Both the position numbers and the translations under genes were made by a program. A model generated the notes under the pieces. That model made no database searches and had not been told where the DNA came from. It saw only the letters and a list, made by a program, of their open reading frames with translations. 5,324 nt of DNA from Ignavibacteria bacterium (GTDB lineage Bacteria > Bacteroidota > Ignavibacteria > Ignavibacteriales > Melioribacteraceae), in the NCBI GenBank assembly GCA_011049495.1, contig DSBF01000127.1, positions 1-5,324 of the forward strand. Reading direction: 5' to 3'. This document shows, in pieces, positions 1 to 5,324 of the stretch. The first letter of the stretch is position 1; every line of letters starts with the position of its first letter.

Positions 1-96
1 AATTATACGATGGAATTTAAAAACAGTATATCTACAACCGGAGTAGATATTCCGGCTAAAATTGTTGATTATGTTTTACAAGTAGGGAGTAATTAG
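1..96 (+). CDS. lysX: LysX/ArgX-type LysW ligase, C-terminal end only (5' truncated by window edge)
   Basis: The frame is open from the first base and ends with TAG at 94-96, giving 31 residues. They contain NYTMEFKNS followed by TTGVDIPAKIVDYVL. This matches the C-terminal end of the RimK-like ATP-grasp ligases LysX/ArgX, where an N-x-T-x-E-F segment is followed by a TGVDI-type helix. These enzymes use ATP to join the alpha-amino group of 2-aminoadipate (LysX) or glutamate (ArgX) to the gamma-carboxylate of the C-terminal glutamate of the carrier protein LysW. The next gene, lysY, starts only 2 bases after the stop, which supports the assignment. The residues that would show which substrate is used lie upstream of the window, so LysX and ArgX cannot be separated here. 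The call rests on a short tail plus its neighbours. Confidence 0.8.
   Translation, partial: NYTMEFKNSISTTGVDIPAKIVDYVLQVGSN
84..89 (+). promoter_or_regulatory. Ribosome binding site for lysY
   Basis: AGGGAG lies inside the last codons of the upstream ligase gene, 9 bases before the ATG at 99. It is a good Shine-Dalgarno match at a normal distance. It supports this start for lysY and suggests that the two genes are translated from one message. Confidence 0.6.
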
Positions 97-98
97 TT

Positions 99-1148
99 AT
101 GTCAAAGATTGAAGTCTCTGTTGTCGGCGGTTCGGGTTATACCGGCGGTGAATTAATTCGTTTGTTATTGTTTCATCCTAATGTTAAAATCAAACAAGTA
201 ACATCCGAAAGTTATGGCGGTAAGTTTGTACATAAAGCTCATCCTAACTTAAGAAAGGTAACTGATTTAAAATTCAGCAGTATTAATGAATTGGAAAAAT
301 GTGATTTACTTTTTTTATGTCTTCCGCACGGAAGCGCTCAAAAAAATATTGATAACTTTTTTAGTCTTACAGAAAGAATTGTTGATTTGAGTGCAGACTT
401 CAGACTTAACAATGAAACTGAATATGAAAAATGGTATAAACATAAACACGTAAGACCGGATCTTCTTAAAAAGTTTGTCTATGGAATCCCGGAACTTCAT
501 CGCGATGAAATGAAAACCGCAAAATTAATTTCTTCCGCGGGATGTAATGCAACAACTTCAATTTTACCGTTGTATCCGTTTTTCAAAAATGATTTGATTG
601 ATAAAGACAGAGCCGTAATTGAAGTTAAAGTTGGTTCAAGTGAAGGCGGTAACAAATCATCCGATTCATCACATCATCCGGAGCGAGCCGGAGCTGTAAG
701 ATCATATCAACCAACGGGGCATAGGCACAGTGCCGAAATTATTCAAGAGTTGAGCTTCGGTAATGAGCAAATAAAAATTCATTTCTCTGCAACATCAATT
801 GATATGGTTAGAGGGGTGCTTGCTACTTCACATATTTTTCTCAAAGAAAATTTGGAAGAGAAAGATATTTGGAAATTATACCGACAATTTTATAACGATG
901 AACCATTCATTAGAATCGTAAAAGAAAATGAAGGCAACTATCGTTATCCCGAACCGAAATTATTAATCGGTACAAATTATTGCGATATTGGATTTAAGAA
1001 AGATGAAAATTCAAATCGTGTTGTTCTCATTAGTGCAATTGATAACTTAATGAAAGGTGCGGCGGGACAAGCTTTGCAAGCTTTCAATATTATGTATGGC
1101 TTTGATGAAAAAACGGGACTTGATTTTCCCGGACTTCATCCAATATAA
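99..1148 (+). CDS. lysY: LysW-aminoadipate/glutamate semialdehyde reductase (ArgC/LysY family)
   Basis: This 349-residue protein is full length for the ArgC/LysY family. LysY uses NADPH to reduce the acyl phosphate on LysW-bound 2-aminoadipate (or glutamate) to the semialdehyde, as ArgC does for N-acetylglutamyl phosphate. An N-terminal Rossmann motif GGSGYTGGE is at residues 10-18. The catalytic cysteine is Cys149 within SSAGCNAT (145-152). The substrate-side loop has SHHPERAG (191-198) and PTGHRH (205-210), which includes the family's active-site histidine region. A GTNYCDIGF segment (291-299) and DNLMKGAAGQA (315-325) complete the C-terminal domain. The SHHPERAG and GxNxCDIGF forms look like the LysW-dependent branch rather than classical ArgC. 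It starts 2 bases after the ligase gene with a good ribosome binding site. No key residue is missing. Aminoadipate versus glutamate as substrate is undecided. Confidence 0.92.
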   Translation: MSKIEVSVVGGSGYTGGELIRLLLFHPNVKIKQVTSESYGGKFVHKAHPNLRKVTDLKFSSINELEKCDLLFLCLPHGSAQKNIDNFFSLTERIVDLSADFRLNNETEYEKWYKHKHVRPDLLKKFVYGIPELHRDEMKTAKLISSAGCNATTSILPLYPFFKNDLIDKDRAVIEVKVGSSEGGNKSSDSSHHPERAGAVRSYQPTGHRHSAEIIQELSFGNEQIKIHFSATSIDMVRGVLATSHIFLKENLEEKDIWKLYRQFYNDEPFIRIVKENEGNYRYPEPKLLIGTNYCDIGFKKDENSNRVVLISAIDNLMKGAAGQALQAFNIMYGFDEKTGLDFPGLHPI

Positions 1149-1169
1149 AACTTAATGGTTCTTTTTGTA

Positions 1170-1241
1170 TTCTCTGTGCACTCTTTGTCCTTGGTCTTTT
1201 ACACAGAGAACCTCAGAGAAATCATAGAGGATCACAGAGAA
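1170..1241 (+). repeat. Degenerate CACAGAGAA repeat cluster forming an inverted repeat
   Basis: The gap between lysY and the next gene holds copies of a 9-base unit on both strands. TTCTCTGTG is at 1170-1178. Its exact complement CACAGAGAA occurs at 1202-1210 and again at 1233-1241. Two degenerate copies sit between them, CTCAGAGAA (1212-1220) and CATAGAGGA (1223-1231). The four right-hand copies are spaced 10-11 bases apart. The left arm can pair perfectly over 9 bases with either exact right copy. With the distal copy, CTCT (1181-1184) can also pair with AGAG (1226-1229). In RNA this could form one of two alternative stems. There is no T-run after it, so it is not an ordinary terminator. 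The function is unknown. Confidence 0.75.
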
Positions 1242-1246
1242 AAATT

Positions 1247-1885
1247 ATGTGCAGATTACTTTTTGTAAAATCGAAAGAAGAATTTCCTATTATAGAATAC
1301 CTTGAAAAGTTTGCCGATGTTTGTAAGAAGAGTAAAGAATATCAAGGGCATGGCTGGGGATTGGCTTATTTAAAAGATAATGAGTGGAATCATTACAAAA
1401 ATATTAATCCCATTTGGGAAGATGACTTTTCGAAGTTTTCACAAACAAATAGATTAATTGTCCACGCACGCAGTGCATTCCGTGATAAAGATATTATAAT
1501 CGAAAACAATATGCCGTTTTATAATGATAAATATATTTTCATTTTTAACGGTGAGTTGACCGGTGTGAAATTAAATGTTGAAGGAAGAATAGGTGCTGAA
1601 AAAATTTTCAATTTCATAAACCGTTTTAATAATGGCAATATAAAAGAAGCAGTAGAGAAAGGTGTTAAAATTATCAACAACCGAACAAAATATATTAGAG
1701 CAATGAATTTTATTATTGCCGAGAAAGATAAAGTTATTCTTAATACACAATTCAATGAAGATGAAGATTACTTCACGATGAATTTAAAACGAGAAGAAAA
1801 TAATTTAATTATTTGTTCCGATCCTTTGGATAATTCAAAGTGGGAAAGAATACCGAACAATACTATAATGGAATTTAACGAATGA
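1247..1885 (+). CDS. Class II glutamine amidotransferase-like Ntn hydrolase in the lys cluster
   Basis: This 212-residue protein has the class II (Ntn-type) glutamine amidotransferase fold signature and little else, so it is a stand-alone hydrolase domain. Met1 is followed by Cys2, the expected nucleophile after Met removal, and this fixes the start despite a weak ribosome binding site. Further motifs are GHGWG (34-38), HARSA (73-77, with the substrate-carboxylate Arg75), NNMPF (87-91) and the oxyanion Asn-Gly in FNGEL (100-104). The C-terminal part has SDPLD (191-195) and a W-x-x-I-P segment, as in YafJ/EgtC/Dug3-like members. In the usual T-D-S-E segment I read IGAE (115-118), so the aspartate that holds the glutamine amino group seems to be Gly116. 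The gene overlaps lysZ by ATGA, so its product probably acts on the LysW pathway. The exact reaction is unknown; hydrolysis of a gamma-glutamyl amide is one possibility. Confidence 0.85.
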   Translation: MCRLLFVKSKEEFPIIEYLEKFADVCKKSKEYQGHGWGLAYLKDNEWNHYKNINPIWEDDFSKFSQTNRLIVHARSAFRDKDIIIENNMPFYNDKYIFIFNGELTGVKLNVEGRIGAEKIFNFINRFNNGNIKEAVEKGVKIINNRTKYIRAMNFIIAEKDKVILNTQFNEDEDYFTMNLKREENNLIICSDPLDNSKWERIPNNTIMEFNE

Positions 1886-2676
1886 TACTCATTAAAATCG
1901 GCGGGGGAGAATCGATTAACATAAATGGAATAATCTCCAACATTGCTGAAATGAAAGAAGAAAAATTTATTATTATTCACGGCGCTAATGCATACCGCGA
2001 TGAACTTGCGAACAAACTAAACTATGAAAAGAAAGTGATTACTTCGGTATCTGGTTACTCAAGTGTTTTCTCCGATGACGAAGCGATTGATATTCAACTT
2101 ATGGCTTATGCAGGTTTACGCAACAAAAGAATTGTTGAACTTTGTCAGCAAAAAGGATTGAATGCAATCGGTTTAACCGGACTTGACGGCAGACTTGTAC
2201 AAGGTAAACGTAATTCCGGTATAAGAATCAGAGAAAATAATAAACTGAAAATCATCCGTGATAATTCGGGCAAGCCGCAGTCAATAAATAAAGAACTGAT
2301 TGATTTGCTTTTGCAGAATAATTATATCCCCGTTATAACCGTACCGATTGCGGATGAAAATGGTAATGCAATCAACTCTGAAAACGATGACATACTTGCA
2401 GTATTTCAAAACACACTTAAAGCAAAAAAAATTATTCAGTTTATTGAAGCGCCGGGATTTTTAGAAGATAAAGGTGATGAATCTTCCTTAATTTTAAGTA
2501 TGACGAAAACAGAACTTCAGCAAAAAGAAGAACAAGTTGAAGGAAGAATGAAAAGAAAAATTCACGCTTTGAATAAATTGTTTGAAGCAACTGATACTAC
2601 TGTTATTATTGCAGACGGCAGAATAGATAACCCTCTTAAAAATGCACTCAACGGAAAAGGAACAATAATAAAATGA
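1882..2676 (+). CDS. lysZ: LysW-aminoadipate/glutamate kinase (amino acid kinase family, NAGK-like)
   Basis: This 264-residue amino acid kinase is of normal length for LysZ. It phosphorylates the side-chain carboxylate of LysW-bound 2-aminoadipate (or glutamate) with ATP, providing the substrate for LysY. The N-terminal phosphate loop is KIGGG (5-9). The second glycine-rich loop reads HGAN (33-36), where acetylglutamate kinases usually have HGGG. GLTGLDG (97-103), AINSENDD (163-170), GRMKRK (221-226), ADGRIDNP (244-251) and NGKGTII (257-263) follow in the family order. GRMKRK and the terminal G-x-GT are typical of LysZ/ArgB. The start codon overlaps the stop of the amidotransferase-like gene as ATGA, with no strong ribosome binding site, so translation is probably coupled. 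The HGAN and NSEND forms mark a divergent subgroup. The substrate (lysine or arginine route) is not settled. Confidence 0.9.
   Translation: MILIKIGGGESININGIISNIAEMKEEKFIIIHGANAYRDELANKLNYEKKVITSVSGYSSVFSDDEAIDIQLMAYAGLRNKRIVELCQQKGLNAIGLTGLDGRLVQGKRNSGIRIRENNKLKIIRDNSGKPQSINKELIDLLLQNNYIPVITVPIADENGNAINSENDDILAVFQNTLKAKKIIQFIEAPGFLEDKGDESSLILSMTKTELQQKEEQVEGRMKRKIHALNKLFEATDTTVIIADGRIDNPLKNALNGKGTIIK
2657..2661 (+). promoter_or_regulatory. Ribosome binding site for lysJ inside lysZ
   Basis: AAGGA lies in the final codons of lysZ, 11 bases before the lysJ ATG at 2673. The spacing is slightly long. Together with the ATGA overlap of the two genes it supports this start and reinitiation of translation. 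Confidence 0.45.
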
Positions 2677-3827
2677 CCGACTACAAAGAACTTCAAACAA
2701 AATATGAATTTGATGTTTTCCCCAAAAGAGATGTTGTTTTGGTTAAAGGAAAAGATGCAACTTTATGGGATGACAAAGGGAACGAATACATTGATTGTGC
2801 CGCAGGAATTGGTGTCGCAAGTATTGGACACAGCAATCCCTACCTTGCCAAAGCCTTATCGGAACAAGCCCAAACACTTGTTACATGCCCCGGTACATTC
2901 TATAATGATACAAAAGCAAAATTTTTAGAAACCTTAGTAAACATTGCACCTTCAAATTTTACTAAAGCATACTTGTGTAATTCCGGTGCTGAAGCCGTTG
3001 AATCGGCAATTAAATTTGCTCGATACTCGACCAAGAAAACCGATTTCATTGCAACAATGAAAGGATTCCACGGCAGGACACTCGGTGCTTTAAGTGCTAC
3101 TTTCAAAAAAGAATATAGAGAAGATTTTGAACCTCTTGTACCGGGATTTTCATTTGTACCATTTAACAATTTCGAAAAAATGAAAGAGGCGGTAACCGAT
3201 AAAACAGCAGGAATAATTGTCGAAGTAGTACAAGGTGAAGGAGGAATCAATATTGCCGATCAAGAATTCTTGCAATCAATTGATGCACTCTGTAAAGAGC
3301 GAGGAATAAAATTTATTATCGATGAAATCCAAACCGGATTCTGCAGAACGGGAAGATTTTTTGCACATGAAAGATATGATATCAAACCCGATATGATGTG
3401 TCTTGCTAAAGCAATTGCAGGTGGTTTCCCGGTTGGTGCGGTTCTAATTAATGATTCAATTGAAATACCCCCGAGTAAACACGGTACGACTTATGGAGGG
3501 AATCCGCTTGCCTGCGCTGCTGGTTTGGCATCGATAAATTTTATGAAAGATAACAAACTTGATGAACGCGCAGAAGCTTTAGGTGAATATTTTATTAATC
3601 TACTCGATATCGAAAATCTTTCAAAAGTTAGAGAAGTTAGGCACTTAGGCTTGATGATAGGAATCGAACTAAAAGAAAAAGTAAAACCCTATTTAGAAGA
3701 ATTAATGAACAGAAAAATAATAGCATTACCGGCAGGAACAACTGTAATTAGACTATTACCGCCGCTTGTTATTTCTGAAGAGCAGCTAAAAATAGTTGCG
3801 GATAATTTATCTGAAATTCTAAAATAA
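2673..3827 (+). CDS. lysJ: LysW-lysine/ornithine aminotransferase (class III PLP enzyme)
   Basis: This 384-residue protein is a full-length class III (ArgD/LysJ) aminotransferase. It moves an amino group, normally from glutamate, to LysW-bound aminoadipate semialdehyde (or glutamate semialdehyde), giving LysW-lysine or LysW-ornithine. Visible PLP-site motifs are NSGAEAVE (103-110), GFHGRT (131-136), QGEGG (187-191), the cofactor-binding Asp217 in IDEIQTG (216-222), the Schiff-base Lys246 in CLAKAIAGG (243-251) and HGTTYGGNPLA (270-280). The start overlaps lysZ as ATGA, and a wedge of cofactor-site motifs runs unbroken to the TAA stop. By sequence alone it could be named ArgD; the position after lysZ and the LysW-type lysY favour LysJ. 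It is the last gene of this operon in the window, and no LysK-type deacylase follows it. Confidence 0.9.
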   Translation: MTDYKELQTKYEFDVFPKRDVVLVKGKDATLWDDKGNEYIDCAAGIGVASIGHSNPYLAKALSEQAQTLVTCPGTFYNDTKAKFLETLVNIAPSNFTKAYLCNSGAEAVESAIKFARYSTKKTDFIATMKGFHGRTLGALSATFKKEYREDFEPLVPGFSFVPFNNFEKMKEAVTDKTAGIIVEVVQGEGGINIADQEFLQSIDALCKERGIKFIIDEIQTGFCRTGRFFAHERYDIKPDMMCLAKAIAGGFPVGAVLINDSIEIPPSKHGTTYGGNPLACAAGLASINFMKDNKLDERAEALGEYFINLLDIENLSKVREVRHLGLMIGIELKEKVKPYLEELMNRKIIALPAGTTVIRLLPPLVISEEQLKIVADNLSEILK

Positions 3828-3843
3828 AAGTATAATAATTTTC

Positions 3844-3869
3844 TTGATCCGTGCAATTTTCACGAATCG
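3844..3869 (+). terminator. Weak hairpin after lysJ, possible terminator
   Basis: CGTG (3850-3853) can pair with CACG (3861-3864) across a 7-base loop. GAT (3846-3848) pairs with ATC (3866-3868) after one C/A mismatch, and a G-U pair can add to the base. A short TTTAT follows at 3871-3875. The hairpin starts 17 bases after the lysJ stop, which is a sensible place for a terminator, but the stem is weak and the T-run short. Confidence 0.35.
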
Positions 3870-3886
3870 GTTTATACTCACTACAA

Positions 3887-3918
3887 ATTGACATTCCCGC
3901 TATTTTGTAATAATTTTG
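3887..3918 (+). promoter_or_regulatory. Candidate Bacteroidota-type promoter for the nuo operon
   Basis: TAATTTTG at 3911-3918 fits the TAnnTTTG -7 element known for the primary sigma factor of Bacteroidota. ATTG at 3887-3890 lies 20 bases upstream, where the TTTG/TTG -33 element is expected. The TTG also starts a perfect TTGACA (3888-3893), but no good TATAAT-type element lies at 17 bases. The predicted start of transcription is about 20 bases before the nuoA ATG, which gives a short leader. It is the only convincing promoter-like sequence in the window. Confidence 0.5.
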
Positions 3919-3944
3919 ATGAATTCAAAACGAATAAATGACTT

Positions 3945-4313
3945 ATGATTGAACAATATCTTCCTATCATTTTGGTGCTTGTAGTTGCGGCGGTTTTTGC
4001 TGCCGCAATTGTTTTTTCCTCAAGACTATTTGGACCCCAGCAACCGACAAAAATTAAAATTATGCCCTATGAAAGCGGTAAAGACCCGGTTGGAACAACA
4101 CATGAAAGAGTTTCGATTAAGTATTACATTGTTGCTATGATGTTCATTATTTTCGATATCGAAGTGATTTATCTTTATCCCTGGGGTGTTGAATTTCGAA
4201 ATCTTTATAACGAACACGGATTTTTTGCATTCTGGCCAATGTTGGTCTTTTTGATTGTATTAGAACTCGGATTCCTATATATCTATAAGAAAGGAGCTTT
4301 AAAATGGGATTAG
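3945..4313 (+). CDS. nuoA: NADH:quinone oxidoreductase subunit A (ND3 family)
   Basis: This 122-residue membrane protein has the size and layout of NuoA/ND3, a subunit at the junction of the membrane and peripheral arms of complex I, next to the quinone site. Three membrane segments are visible at about residues 6-27, 60-78 and 95-115. The loop after the first carries the conserved YESG (42-45). The second segment ends in FDIEVIYLYPW (70-80), the most diagnostic ND3 motif. The protein ends in GALKWD, a common NuoA ending. It is the first gene of the nuo operon and overlaps nuoB by 10 bases. No clear Shine-Dalgarno sequence precedes the start, as is common for AT-rich Bacteroidota-group genes. 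The start is chosen because it gives the usual short N-terminus before the first membrane segment. Confidence 0.95.
   Translation: MIEQYLPIILVLVVAAVFAAAIVFSSRLFGPQQPTKIKIMPYESGKDPVGTTHERVSIKYYIVAMMFIIFDIEVIYLYPWGVEFRNLYNEHGFFAFWPMLVFLIVLELGFLYIYKKGALKWD
4291..4296 (+). promoter_or_regulatory. Ribosome binding site for nuoB
   Basis: AAGGAG lies in the last codons of nuoA, 7 bases before the nuoB ATG at 4304. This is the strongest Shine-Dalgarno sequence in the window. It fixes the nuoB start inside nuoA, with a 10-base overlap in another frame. Confidence 0.75.
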
Positions 4314-4822
4314 AAGCTAAACTTGCTTCTGATGGATTTTTAACGACTAAATTAGATACTGTGATCGCATGGTGTCGAAAAAATTCTTTATGGCCGATGC
4401 CGATGGGCATTTCTTGCTGTGCAATTGAAATGATGTCCGCAGTAGACCCCAAATATGATATGTCGCGTTTCGGATCCGAAGTTATGCGTTTTACTCCTCG
4501 TCAATGTGATTTAATTATTGTTGCCGGAACTGTTACATATAAAATGGCTCATGTTGTAAGAAGAATTTATGATCAAATGCCGTCTCCTAAATGGGTAATT
4601 GCAATGGGTGCATGCACTTCTTCAGGCGGTATGTATAGATCTTATCCGGTTGTTCAGGGTATTGATCAATTTCTGCCGGTGGATGTTTACACTGCAGGCT
4701 GCCCGCCAAGACCTGAAAATTTATTAAATGCTTTGTTGGAGTTGCAAAAGAAAATTGAAGGTACCCGTGCACGTGATTTTCAAAATAAACCGTTGTTGGA
4801 CTTAAACCTAAGTAAGAACTAA
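4304..4822 (+). CDS. nuoB: NADH:quinone oxidoreductase subunit B (N2 iron-sulfur subunit)
   Basis: This 172-residue protein is NuoB (PSST/20 kDa family), which holds the terminal [4Fe-4S] cluster N2 that passes electrons to quinone. The ligands are visible: the tandem Cys38-Cys39 in GISCCAIEMM (35-44), Cys104 in MGACTSSGG (101-109) and Cys133 in AGCPPRPE (131-138). The conserved SRFGSEVMRFTPRQ-like stretch at 54-67 and the GTVTYKM segment (75-81) contribute to the quinone cavity in this family. The length is typical, with a short N-terminus and a short non-conserved tail after residue 152. It overlaps nuoA by 10 bases and is followed after 5 bases by nuoC, the normal complex I order. There is nothing unusual in the active site. 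Confidence 0.97.
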   Translation: MGLEAKLASDGFLTTKLDTVIAWCRKNSLWPMPMGISCCAIEMMSAVDPKYDMSRFGSEVMRFTPRQCDLIIVAGTVTYKMAHVVRRIYDQMPSPKWVIAMGACTSSGGMYRSYPVVQGIDQFLPVDVYTAGCPPRPENLLNALLELQKKIEGTRARDFQNKPLLDLNLSKN

Positions 4823-4827
4823 CTATT

Positions 4828-5324
4828 ATGGATTTTAGAGAACTCGTAATAACTAAAACAAAAGAAAAATTCGGCTCAGATGTAGTTGATATCACAAATT
4901 TTCGAGACGATCTTTCCATCGAAATCAAACCGGAACAGTTATTAAGTTTTTGTAAGTTTCTTAAAGAAGATCCTGAACTTGATTTTGCAATGTGCATTGA
5001 TGTCACCGCAATTGATTGGGCTAAAAGAAAAAATCGTTTCACAACCGTTTACCACATCTACTCTTTAACTAAAAATTTTAATCTGAGAATTAAATCAACT
5101 ATTGAAGATGCTAAAAATCCCGAAATTGATTCCGTTACTTCAGTCTGGAAAAGTGCCGATTGGTATGAAAGAGAAACATGGGATATGTACGGAATCAAAT
5201 TTAAGAATCATCCGGATTTACGAAGAATGTATATGCCCGAGACCTTTGAGTATCATCCGTTAAGGAAGGATTTCCCGGTGATGGGAATCCCCGGTTCATT
5301 ACCACTTCCAAAGAAAGAAGAAGA
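4828..5324 (+). CDS. nuoC: NADH:quinone oxidoreductase subunit C (30 kDa family), 3' end cut by window
   Basis: The frame opens at ATG 4828, 5 bases after the nuoB stop, and stays open for 165 full codons to the window edge. The product matches NuoC, a peripheral-arm subunit of complex I that packs against NuoB and NuoD. After a variable N-terminal alpha/beta domain (about 1-105), the diagnostic C-terminal motif is complete: ADWYERETWDMYGI (110-123), then HPDLRRMYMP (128-137) and HPLRKDFP (143-150). The tail GSLPLPKKEE follows and continues beyond the edge. There is no sign of fusion to NuoD inside the window, but the edge comes too early to exclude it. There is no good Shine-Dalgarno sequence, so expression may depend on translation of nuoB. 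Confidence 0.95.
   Translation, partial: MDFRELVITKTKEKFGSDVVDITNFRDDLSIEIKPEQLLSFCKFLKEDPELDFAMCIDVTAIDWAKRKNRFTTVYHIYSLTKNFNLRIKSTIEDAKNPEIDSVTSVWKSADWYERETWDMYGIKFKNHPDLRRMYMPETFEYHPLRKDFPVMGIPGSLPLPKKEE

Noticed and set aside
1157..1187. Promoter for the amidotransferase-lysZ-lysJ trio in the gap after lysY
   Set aside because: TTTTTG is present near 1162-1167, but no TAnnTTTG or TATAAT-like element stands at a suitable distance, so read-through from upstream is simpler.
1170..1241. CRISPR-like array
   Set aside because: The units are only about 9 bases, degenerate, spaced 10-11 bases with no spacers, and present on both strands.
2900..3250. 116-codon open frame on the - strand
   Set aside because: It is antisense inside lysJ, where the + frame encodes conserved PLP-site motifs.
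2673..3827. Naming this gene argD (acetylornithine aminotransferase)
   Set aside because: The family motifs do not separate ArgD from LysJ, but the adjacent LysW-type lysY, lysZ and ligase make LysJ the better call.
3919..3948. Tiny leader frame (MNSKRINDL) ending in an ATGA overlap with the nuoA start
   Set aside because: Its ATG would lie at or upstream of the predicted transcription start, it has no ribosome binding site, and a 9-codon frame is expected by chance in AT-rich DNA.
4147..4452. 101-codon open frame on the - strand
   Set aside because: It is antisense over the nuoA-nuoB junction, where both sense frames carry diagnostic complex I motifs.
4587..5042. 151-codon open frame on the - strand
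   Set aside because: It lies antisense across the end of nuoB and the start of nuoC, both strongly conserved. It has no recognisable motif and no ribosome binding site that I can support.

Overview
The window is an AT-rich bacterial segment with all genes on the + strand and almost no free space. It joins two unrelated operons: the end of a LysW carrier-protein amino-acid biosynthesis operon (1-3827) and the beginning of a respiratory complex I operon (3945 to the right edge). The gene set, the AT-rich codons and a candidate Bacteroidota-type promoter before nuoA suggest a member of the Fibrobacterota-Chlorobiota-Bacteroidota group, perhaps an Ignavibacteria-like bacterium. This is an inference from style; no rRNA or marker gene is present to settle it.

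Left region. The last 31 codons of a LysX/ArgX-type ATP-grasp ligase (1-96) are followed after 2 bases by lysY (99-1148), an ArgC-like reductase. A 98-base gap holding a degenerate CACAGAGAA repeat and inverted repeat separates lysY from a tightly packed trio: a class II glutamine-amidotransferase-like Ntn hydrolase (1247-1885), lysZ (1882-2676) and lysJ (2673-3827). Both junctions in the trio are ATGA overlaps. LysX attaches 2-aminoadipate or glutamate to the C-terminal glutamate of LysW, LysZ phosphorylates the side-chain carboxylate, LysY reduces it to the semialdehyde and LysJ aminates it. The products are LysW-bound lysine or ornithine. The usual release enzyme, LysK, and LysW itself are not in the window, so lysine and arginine biosynthesis cannot be told apart here.

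Right region. A 117-base intergenic stretch carries a weak hairpin and a good candidate promoter, followed by nuoA, nuoB and the first 165 codons of nuoC. These encode a membrane subunit (NuoA) and two peripheral-arm subunits (NuoB with the N2 iron-sulfur cluster ligands, and NuoC) of NADH:quinone oxidoreductase.

The most interesting point is the amidotransferase-like gene embedded between lysY and lysZ. It keeps the Cys2 nucleophile, the substrate-carboxylate arginine and the Asn-Gly oxyanion motif. By eye, however, it lacks the aspartate that normally binds the free alpha-amino group of glutamine. That pattern would fit a C-terminal, peptide-bonded gamma-glutamyl group such as the one in LysW adducts, so the protein could be a product-release or proofreading hydrolase for LysW. 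This is a hypothesis.
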